Assembly (NCBI GenBank): GCA_945861765.1
Contig: CAMAWP010000021.1
Coordinates: forward strand, 1 to 40,966
Origin: Akkermansia muciniphila
GTDB lineage: Bacteria; Verrucomicrobiota; Verrucomicrobiia; Limisphaerales; SIBE01
Reading direction: 5' to 3'
Length of the DNA stretch: 40,966 bases
Shown here: positions 34,647 to 40,966 of the stretch, one piece after another
Numbering within the stretch: the first letter of the stretch is position 1
How the letters are laid out: every line of letters begins with the position of its first letter
Program-made: the position numbers and the translations under genes
Notes under the pieces: generated by a model
Databases searched by the model: none
What the model saw: only the letters and a program-made list of their open reading frames with translations
What the model was told of the DNA's origin: nothing

Positions 34647-35504
34647 TCACTTGACGAAGCCCTGTTCCTTCAGCCAGAAGAGGCAATCTTTGGTCCAAGG
34701 GTGGCCGTTGGCCAAGCCGATACCGTGACGGCCCTTCTGATAGATGTGCAGATCGAACGGAACTCCTGCTTTCCTCAGCGAGGCTGCAAAGTTCAGGCTG
34801 TTCTCAACAGGCACGGCGGTATCTTCCACGGTATGCCATAGGAATGTGGGCGGAGTTTTTGGGGTGACTTGCAGCTCGTTCGAGAGCAGTTCAATCAAGT
34901 CCGGCGCAGCTTCCTTTCCGAGTAAGTTGTTCTTCGATCCTTGATGAGTGAACTTACCCATGGTGATGACGGCGTAACAGAGAATCCCCAAATCCGGACG
35001 TGAACTTTGACGTTCGACCAAATCTTCGGCGTCCGGTTTTCCTGCGTCGAAGTGTGTCAATATCGTGGACGCCAGGTGTCCGCCCGCAGAAGAGCCCATA
35101 ACGCCAATTCGGTTCGAGTCAACTTTCCAGTCGGCGGCTTTAGCTCGAACAAGCCGGATGGCGCGAGCTGCATCCTCCAGCATTCGCGGGTGGCGGTAAC
35201 CCGCCGAGCCGAGCCGATACTTCAGGACAAAGCCCGCCACGCCGTGCTCATTCAACCAAAGCGCATAATCCTTACCCTCGTGGCCCGCGAGTCCGCCGTA
35301 GCCGCCGCCCGGACAAATCACAATGGCAGCGCCTGTTGCGAGAGCGGCATCCGGCAGGTAAGGAGTGAGGGTAGGAACGTCCTTTTCTGATTTACCCAAA
35401 GCGCCGGGAGCATCATTGGGCCAAAGAGGAATCGGATCTTTCGTCTGCGCACCAACAACGGATGCCAGCGCAAGCGTGGCGAAAAGAGCGGCAAATGTTT
35501 TCAT
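34647..35504 (-). CDS. Exported acetylesterase-like alpha/beta-hydrolase
   Basis: This 285-residue protein has a signal peptide (1-19, ending VVGAQ), the oxyanion-hole strand AIVICPGGGYGGLAGHEG, the nucleophile elbow GVMGSSAGGHLAST (Ser about 137), TVEDTAVPVE (Asp) and GRHGIGLAN (His), a complete catalytic triad. This resembles the BD-FAE/acetyl-xylan-esterase group of exported esterases in Planctomycetes and Verrucomicrobia, which remove acetyl or other small ester groups from polysaccharides. It stands alone on the minus strand; the palindromic element at 35621 lies upstream of it. Confidence 0.85.
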   Translation of the reverse strand: MKTFAALFATLALASVVGAQTKDPIPLWPNDAPGALGKSEKDVPTLTPYLPDAALATGAAIVICPGGGYGGLAGHEGKDYALWLNEHGVAGFVLKYRLGSAGYRHPRMLEDAARAIRLVRAKAADWKVDSNRIGVMGSSAGGHLASTILTHFDAGKPDAEDLVERQSSRPDLGILCYAVITMGKFTHQGSKNNLLGKEAAPDLIELLSNELQVTPKTPPTFLWHTVEDTAVPVENSLNFAASLRKAGVPFDLHIYQKGRHGIGLANGHPWTKDCLFWLKEQGFVK

Positions 35505-35821
35505 GGTATCGAGAGTTCAAATTGGATTTAAGCTACGAGGATACGCGTCTCGGAAATTACTTCAACGCGGAATTCGCAGAGCATCGAGCCAGATCGCGCG
35601 ACCTGGCTGCGGCATTGCTTAGAGCCTGTTCTTAAAATCGTAGCAGCCGAGGTAACGAGGCTCTGATCTGACGGAAGGGCGCGAAAGGTTCAAGAAATTT
35701 GAGCCTCGTTACCTCGGCTGCTACGAATGAATTGGATTTCCAAACAGGCTCTTAGGAGTTTTGGTTGAGCATCGGCGATTTGTCGCATAACATCAGTTCC
35801 GCAACGAATGGATCAAGCATT
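35505..35821. other. 317-base divergent spacer with a palindromic element
   Basis: This spacer separates two divergent genes, the esterase on the minus strand and the TIG-repeat protein on the plus strand. About 132 bases of it are the nested inverted repeat listed at 35621-35752. The remaining parts should hold the two promoters; I cannot name clear boxes. Confidence 0.6.
35621..35752. repeat. Nested perfect inverted repeat (MITE/REP-like)
   Basis: Two perfect inverted repeats are nested: outer arms AGAGCCTGTT (35621-35630) and AACAGGCTCT (35743-35752), and inner 26-base arms at 35638-35663 and 35701-35726 that are exact reverse complements (arms begin TCGTAGCAGCCGAGG). The inner spacer is 37 bases. 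A TTAG occurs at both edges (35619-35622 and 35752-35755). There is no coding capacity. The structure fits a non-autonomous palindromic element of REP/REPIN or MITE type. Confidence 0.85.
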
Positions 35822-37381
35822 GTGAAGATATCTTATATTTTTATTCTCGGGGCGTGTTCACTATTGATCGGCAATGCTTCATGGCGAGTTGGTCGAGCCG
35901 ATGTCTTCGCCCGGACGATCGGCGGTCCACCGGTCGTTACGAGCTTCTCTCCGATTCAAGGCGAAGTGGGCGCCTCGGTGGAGATCAGAGGGACGAATTT
36001 ACTGAACGTTACCTCAGTGCAATTCAACGGTGCGGAAGCGAAGTTCTCGACCTTATCCGGACTACTCTCGACAACTGTTCCAACGAATGCCACGACGGGT
36101 CCCATCAGTGTGAAAACAACGGGCGGAACCAATACGACGGCGCAAGCATTTACCGTGATCGCTCGCGCAGCGCCGATTGTTTCGAACTTTTCGCCCACGG
36201 AAGGAGCGGCAGGAATTTCAGTGGAAATCCGAGGGACCAATCTGGCGGGCGTCACCGCCGTGAAGTTTAATGGCGCGGAGGCTTCCTTTACCATATTGGC
36301 CAGTTCTGTGGTGGCCTCTGTTCCAGCAAACGCCACAAGCGGCGCAATCACGGTAACGACAGCGACCGGCACCTACACCACTGCCGGAGCTTTCACGGTC
36401 ACTCGGCTCGCACCTCCCAGCGTCGCTGGCTTTTCTCCTCTTCAAGGAGAACCAGGAACCTCCGTGGAAATCCTCGGAACCAATTTAACAAGCGTCAGCG
36501 CTGTGAAGTTCAACGGAGTGGCCGCATCTTTCCTTTCAGTCGGTGGCTCACTGCGTGCCACCGTGCCAGTCAGCGCTACGAGCGGCCCTATCACGGTAAT
36601 CACTGCGTTCGGCACGAATACGACGACTCAAGGTTTCATTGTCACTGCGGGCCCCACGCCCGTCATTGCCAACTTCACGCCGACCGGTGGTGAGATCGGC
36701 ACGACCGTCGAAATAAGAGGCACCTACTTGCGCGACGTCACCGCCGTGAGATTTGACGGAGTGGATGCAAATTTTACAAACTCACTTTTTCGCCCGCTTG
36801 CGGCGGTGGTTCCAACCAATGCGACTACTGGCCCAATCACCGTGATCACTCGAGGAGGCATCGCCACCACCCTCGACCTGTTTATTGTGACCAACCTTTT
36901 TGCGCCGATTATCGAGGCCGTGTCTCCGCTCACCGGAGCGCCAGGCACTCTTGTGGAAGTGCTTGGCAAGAACTTAACTGTCATTACGGCGGTTGAATTC
37001 AACGGAGTTCGCACATCATTTCTCGAATTCTCTGCCGGCCGGTTATTTACTTTTGTGCCGACGAATGCTCCAAGCGGACTAATTCGAGTGATCTCCGCAA
37101 ACGGGTCCGGAAGGAGCAAAGAGACGTTTACGGTGATCATCTCGCCCCCACCCCCAACTCAGGAACCTCCCACCCTCTCGATGCGAACCGTTTCTGAGAA
37201 CCAACTCGAGCTGTCGTGGACCGCCGAAGCTATTGGGTTTGTGCTCCAGTTCTCCGACGATCTCAACTCCTCAACCAACTGGTCGAATCAAGCAGGCTCA
37301 CCGACCACAGTTCAGGGTCGTCGGACGCTCTCTCAAAGCGTCAGCTCCAAAGCGAGATTCTATCGTTTGATTCATCCGTAG
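35822..37381 (+). CDS. Exported protein with five IPT/TIG repeats
   Basis: This 519-residue protein starts at GTG 35822, giving the signal peptide KISYIFILGACSLLIGNA; the frame is open to a TTG at 35765. Five IPT/TIG immunoglobulin-like repeats follow, beginning near DNA positions 35928, 36172, 36413, 36656 and 36902, about 243 bases apart. Each has the pattern P-x-V-x-x-F-S-P, G-x-x-G-x-x-V-E-I-x-G-x-N-L, V-x-F-N-G and V-P-x-N-A-T-x-G-x-I-x-V. The last 70 residues are a different domain ending ARFYRLIHP, a tail common on secreted Verrucomicrobial proteins. Such proteins are surface-exposed or released and bind carbohydrates or other cells. The repeats are diverged at DNA level. Confidence 0.85.
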   Translation: MKISYIFILGACSLLIGNASWRVGRADVFARTIGGPPVVTSFSPIQGEVGASVEIRGTNLLNVTSVQFNGAEAKFSTLSGLLSTTVPTNATTGPISVKTTGGTNTTAQAFTVIARAAPIVSNFSPTEGAAGISVEIRGTNLAGVTAVKFNGAEASFTILASSVVASVPANATSGAITVTTATGTYTTAGAFTVTRLAPPSVAGFSPLQGEPGTSVEILGTNLTSVSAVKFNGVAASFLSVGGSLRATVPVSATSGPITVITAFGTNTTTQGFIVTAGPTPVIANFTPTGGEIGTTVEIRGTYLRDVTAVRFDGVDANFTNSLFRPLAAVVPTNATTGPITVITRGGIATTLDLFIVTNLFAPIIEAVSPLTGAPGTLVEVLGKNLTVITAVEFNGVRTSFLEFSAGRLFTFVPTNAPSGLIRVISANGSGRSKETFTVIISPPPPTQEPPTLSMRTVSENQLELSWTAEAIGFVLQFSDDLNSSTNWSNQAGSPTTVQGRRTLSQSVSSKARFYRLIHP

Positions 37382-37460
37382 GTCCACAACCCAAACTCGG
37401 AAGGATCGTTGAAAGCCGAGATTCGTTGTCGTTTCAGATCAACGCGCTTCAACCCTCCGA

Positions 37461-38681
37461 TCAAAGATAGCTGAGCCACGGATCGCGACGCCGCCGCTTT
37501 AGCTCAGCAAACCATCGGCAAAGCGGATAGAGAATCAGCACGACAAGAATCCAAACCCCATACACTACGGGCAGTCCGTAACCATAACCGTCGGGCCGGG
37601 GCCCAGGTGAGCTGCCATACAGCCCATCCGCTCGACCGTACCGCGCGAAGGCGAATGACACAGCGAGGCCGTGAATCAAAGCGAGGTGAAGCACGTAATA
37701 AAAAAGGGGCACTCGACCAAAAACCAGGGCTGGCTTCAAAAAGCGCGGTGTTCCTCGATCCAGCAACGACATGACAACCAGTGCCGGCCCCAGAGTCATC
37801 AGCACGTAAAGCAACGAGGGCGGATACTTGTAGCAATCGATAAAGGAGAACAGCGTGAACAGCCCGTTCTTCTGAGGCACCCATGGATTCGGATCTCCAT
37901 AGAGGTTGCTGTAGCGAATGAGAACGAATAGCAGTGATGCCGTGGCACCCAATGACAGCAGCCATTTACGCCGCTCGCTCGGTTCGCGAAGCAAAATCGT
38001 TCCAAAAGCGTAGCCGGCCGCCATCACACCCATCCACGGAATCAAGGGATAACCGGTGGTTAAATTGTAGCCAGGAAGAACCTCGGTCTTCTCTGCTTGA
38101 TGTAAAATCGCCCAGAGCCAACGGAAGCGTCCCCAATCCGCAGGTTGTACAAAGTCGAAAGCATTGTGTCCGGCGATCATTAAAAGCCCGAGCAAACCAA
38201 TGTAACGGATCGGCAAAAAAACAAGACCAGCGAGAACCACCATAGACCAGCCAATCGCCCAAATGACGCCCGTACCAACCGAATGCAGGTCGAAGTTGAA
38301 CGTCCAGCCAAACCAACGGATGACGGTCACTTCCAAGAAAACCAACCAAAGGCCGCGCGTCAGTAGAAACCACGATAATTCCGATCGAGTCTTCCCACGA
38401 GTCGTCGAGAGGAAAGCTCCCGTCCCCGCCAGAAACACAAAGGTCGGGGCGCAATAGTGCGTGAACCAACGCGTGAAGAACAGAACGGGATTCGTCTGCG
38501 TCAAATCGAGCGGATAAAAAGTGATGTTGGAAAAGAATCCTCGAGTGTGGTCGAGCGCCATGAGAACCATCACCAAGCCTCGAAGCAGATCCACTGAATC
38601 CAATCGGGGAGAAGCTACCTCAATTCGAGGTCGGACCAGATTCTCGCGCGACTGGCTGGCGGCTTTGGGATTGCTCGGCAT
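37461..38681 (-). CDS. Multi-pass membrane protein, DUF1624/heparan-acetyltransferase-like
   Basis: This 406-residue protein has a short hydrophilic start, then the hallmark [24 protein letters not shown] (about residues 26-49), in which the LRG and DH residues are conserved. About ten hydrophobic segments follow. The family includes heparan-alpha-glucosaminide N-acetyltransferase-like proteins and DUF1624 (acyltransferase-type) membrane proteins that move acetyl groups across the membrane. The final part ends in a basic stretch [11 protein letters not shown]. It is divergent from uvrB, with about 90 bases between the starts. Confidence 0.82.
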   Translation of the reverse strand: MPSNPKAASQSRENLVRPRIEVASPRLDSVDLLRGLVMVLMALDHTRGFFSNITFYPLDLTQTNPVLFFTRWFTHYCAPTFVFLAGTGAFLSTTRGKTRSELSWFLLTRGLWLVFLEVTVIRWFGWTFNFDLHSVGTGVIWAIGWSMVVLAGLVFLPIRYIGLLGLLMIAGHNAFDFVQPADWGRFRWLWAILHQAEKTEVLPGYNLTTGYPLIPWMGVMAAGYAFGTILLREPSERRKWLLSLGATASLLFVLIRYSNLYGDPNPWVPQKNGLFTLFSFIDCYKYPPSLLYVLMTLGPALVVMSLLDRGTPRFLKPALVFGRVPLFYYVLHLALIHGLAVSFAFARYGRADGLYGSSPGPRPDGYGYGLPVVYGVWILVVLILYPLCRWFAELKRRRRDPWLSYL

Positions 38682-38771
38682 GGGATCTACTGCTGCCAGA
38701 TTGCAGCCGCCTCGACAATCCTTTTCTGGCCATTGACACTCCCCTGCCCCGCTCGTAAGTTCGCGCGCGCT

Positions 38772-40817
38772 ATGTTTGAACTGGTCTCATCCTACCAGCC
38801 AGCGGGCGATCAGCCCCAAGCGATCACCAAGCTGACTGAAGGATTGTTCTCCCAAGCAAAACATCAAACGCTCTTGGGTGTCACGGGCTCTGGAAAAACC
38901 TTCACGATCGCGAATGTGATCAAGCATGTGAATAAACCAACCTTGGTGATCTCGCATAACAAAACTCTCGCCGCGCAACTTTACGCCGAATTCAAAGGGT
39001 TTTTTCCCAACAACGCGGTCGAGTATTTTGTCAGCTATTTCGATTATTACCAACCCGAGGCTTACATCCCGCGGACGGATACCTTTATTGAAAAGGACTC
39101 GAGCATCAACGAGGAGATCGAACGGCTGCGGCTTTCGACCATGAGCTCGCTATTCGCGAGGCGTGACGTAATTGTCGTCGCCAGCGTCTCGTGCATTTAT
39201 GGCATTGGCAGCAAGGAGGACTACGAGGCGATGGTGATCCCGCTCCGAACCGGCCAGGAGATTACTCGCGATCAATTGCTCAGCCGTCTCGTGGACATTC
39301 AGTACTCGAGGAACGACATCGAATTTAGCCGGGGCCATTTTCGTGTTCGCGGCGATACCGTCGAGCTCTGCCCGGCCTATACCGAGGATGCTTTGCGATT
39401 TGAATTCTTCGGAGATGCGATTGATCGCATTACTCGGTTCGATCCGCTCACCGGCCATAAAATTGAGCCGCTCTCTGCAATCACCATCTATCCGAGCAAA
39501 CAATTCGTTACCCCGATGGACAAAATGAAGGGGGCGATTCTGAATATTCGAGAGGAGCTCACGGACCGGATTGCGTGGTTCGAATCACAGGGCAAATTGC
39601 TCGAAGCCCAGCGGATCAAGATGCGGACTGAATACGACCTTGAGATGATGATCGAGATGGGATTCTGCTCCGGAATTGAAAACTATTCGCGGCACATTGG
39701 AGGGCGGCCTCCTGGATCGCGCCCCTGCACGCTGTTCAATTTCTTTCATTCGGACTATCTCCTTGTCATCGACGAATCGCACGCGACTGTTCCGCAGATC
39801 GGCGGAATGTATGCAGGGGATCGGTCTCGGAAAACGGTTCTGGTGGAGCACGGATTTCGGCTGCCGAGCGCTCTCGATAATCGGCCTTTGAATTTCGAGG
39901 AATTCCAACAAATGCAGAACCAGACGATTTACGTGAGCGCGACTCCGAGCGGCCAGGAACTCCAATGGTCTGAAGGCCGGATTGTTGAACAGATCGTTCG
40001 CCCGACCGGTTTGATCGACCCGAAAGTCACAATAAAACCGCTCAAAGGCCAGATTGATGATTTGATCAACGAAGCGCGGAAGCGGGTCGATCTCAGGGAA
40101 CGCGTTCTGGTGACGACGCTCACAAAGCGCACGGCGGAGGAATTAACGGACTACCTGCGAGACATCGGGATTAATGTGCGCTACCTGCACAGCGAAATTG
40201 ATGCGATCGAGCGCGTGGAGATTTTGCGGGCGTTGAGGAAGGGGGAATTCGATGTCCTTGTGGGAATCAATCTATTGCGCGAAGGACTCGACCTGCCGGA
40301 GGTGTCGTTGGTGGTTATCTTGGACGCGGATAAGGAAGGCTATCTACGCTCGACGACCAGTCTGATTCAAACGGCTGGCCGGGCGGCTCGGCACATAAAC
40401 GGCGAAGTCATTCTCTACGCCGATGTGATGACTCAGAGCATTCAAAAGTTTCTGGCAACATCGCAGTATCGCCGCGAAAAACAACTGGCCTACAACCGTG
40501 AGCACAACATTACGCCTCGCGGCGTGAGCCGACCTGTCGAAGAGAGTTTATCTTCGCAGCGAGCGCTGGCCGCCGAGATGGTGATCAACGATGCGGGCGG
40601 CAATTTCGACGTCGTCGAAACAGTTCGGCAGTTGGAAGAGGAAATGTTAACCGCAGCAAACAATCTGGAATTCGAGAAAGCCGCTTTGCTTCGAGATCAG
40701 ATTCGAGAGCTCAAGCGAGGCACGGATGGAATGAAGCACGTATCAGCGGAATCATTGTCCATCTACCCAAAAGGCAAAGGCGGGAAAGGCAAACAAAAGA
40801 TGACACGAACATCGTAG
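38772..40817 (+). CDS. uvrB: Excinuclease ABC subunit B
   Basis: This 681-residue protein is the damage-verifying helicase of nucleotide excision repair. The start is ATG 38772 ([18 protein letters not shown]), the usual UvrB beginning; an upstream in-frame start would add 13 residues. In order: Walker [11 protein letters not shown], the beta-hairpin [21 protein letters not shown], the UvrA-binding domain 2, Walker B-type DESHATVPQ, helicase motifs in [37 protein letters not shown] and QTAGRAARH, and the C-terminal UVR domain [27 protein letters not shown]. All expected domains are complete. Confidence 0.97.
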   Translation: MFELVSSYQPAGDQPQAITKLTEGLFSQAKHQTLLGVTGSGKTFTIANVIKHVNKPTLVISHNKTLAAQLYAEFKGFFPNNAVEYFVSYFDYYQPEAYIPRTDTFIEKDSSINEEIERLRLSTMSSLFARRDVIVVASVSCIYGIGSKEDYEAMVIPLRTGQEITRDQLLSRLVDIQYSRNDIEFSRGHFRVRGDTVELCPAYTEDALRFEFFGDAIDRITRFDPLTGHKIEPLSAITIYPSKQFVTPMDKMKGAILNIREELTDRIAWFESQGKLLEAQRIKMRTEYDLEMMIEMGFCSGIENYSRHIGGRPPGSRPCTLFNFFHSDYLLVIDESHATVPQIGGMYAGDRSRKTVLVEHGFRLPSALDNRPLNFEEFQQMQNQTIYVSATPSGQELQWSEGRIVEQIVRPTGLIDPKVTIKPLKGQIDDLINEARKRVDLRERVLVTTLTKRTAEELTDYLRDIGINVRYLHSEIDAIERVEILRALRKGEFDVLVGINLLREGLDLPEVSLVVILDADKEGYLRSTTSLIQTAGRAARHINGEVILYADVMTQSIQKFLATSQYRREKQLAYNREHNITPRGVSRPVEESLSSQRALAAEMVINDAGGNFDVVETVRQLEEEMLTAANNLEFEKAALLRDQIRELKRGTDGMKHVSAESLSIYPKGKGGKGKQKMTRTS

Positions 40818-40843
40818 CGGCAGCAGTTCTGCCCATGAACCTG

Positions 40844-40952
40844 GGTGGGGTGAGAGTCCCCTCGAACCCTGACCTTTTCTGGCGATCGAGCATGTCAGGG
40901 CTCGACGGCTTCCGGCTCGGAGACTACAGCTCGGAGAGAGTCTCGCCCCACC
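40844..40952. repeat. Nested imperfect inverted repeat after uvrB
   Basis: Outer arms GGTGGGGTGAGAGTC (40844-40858) and GAGTCTCGCCCCACC (40938-40952) match at 13 of 15 pairs, and inner arms CGAACCCTGAC (40863-40873) and GTCAGGGCTCG (40894-40904) at 10 of 11. The segment starts 26 bases after the uvrB stop. It has no coding content, and no T-run follows, so a palindromic mobile-type repeat is more likely than a terminator. Confidence 0.65.
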
Positions 40953-40966
40953 GTTCAAGGGCGCAA

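Overview
The window looks like a chromosomal contig from a member of the Verrucomicrobiota, most likely the Limisphaerales/Pedosphaera side of the phylum (inference from gene content; no marker phylogeny was possible). Supporting signs are two pseudopilin-like proteins with the [25 protein letters not shown]-terminus and an H-X9-DG-type tail, a DUF1080 protein, Planctomycete-type cytochrome c (PSCyt1) domains, Tat-exported Gfo/Idh/MocA and ceramidase-like proteins, a prepilin peptidase with an extra internal domain, and a secreted IPT/TIG protein ending in an ARFYRL-type tail. I found no rRNA, tRNA, CRISPR array or transposase gene.

Layout. 1-2.3 kb: a small membrane protein and an alpha/beta-hydrolase. 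2.4-3.8 kb: a toxin-antitoxin cassette (two fused UPF0175-like domains plus a DUF3368 PIN toxin) lying between two imperfect direct repeats. 4.1-9.7 kb: exported carbohydrate-type proteins (DUF1080, SMP-30 lactonase-like, a Tat-exported unknown, a pseudopilin, a Gfo/Idh/MocA oxidoreductase), followed by a decayed PIN-domain remnant. 10.1-21.4 kb: a phosphonate-catabolism locus. 21.5-24.7 kb: prepilin peptidase, shikimate dehydrogenase and a second pseudopilin. 25.3-25.9 kb: IF-1 and an RRM protein. 26.2-29.9 kb: an RraA-like/Ldh2 pair, a CDP-alcohol phosphotransferase and an M14-type zinc hydrolase. 29.9-34.5 kb: a cytochrome c/sulfatase-modifying-factor fusion, a Gfo/Idh/MocA oxidoreductase and RlmI. 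34.6-40.8 kb: an acetylesterase-like hydrolase, a nested palindromic element, a TIG-repeat protein, a DUF1624 membrane protein and UvrB, ending in another palindromic element.

The most coherent system is the phosphonate locus. PhnW (2-aminoethylphosphonate:pyruvate transaminase), PhnY (phosphonoacetaldehyde dehydrogenase) and PhnA (phosphonoacetate hydrolase) together convert 2-aminoethylphosphonate (AEP) to acetate and phosphate. An exported phosphodiesterase-type enzyme precedes them on the same strand. A dimethylglycine/sarcosine-dehydrogenase-like flavoprotein is transcribed divergently from a shared spacer that contains two palindromes. A Tat-exported ceramidase-like protein lies just downstream, convergent with a PQQ-type beta-propeller protein. 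I infer a possible route in which AEP, perhaps N-methylated, is released from phosphonolipids or phosphonoglycans, demethylated and mineralised. The substrate assignment is a hypothesis; the PhnWYA core is well supported. A vapBC toxin-antitoxin module has been inserted inside this operon between phnW and phnA.
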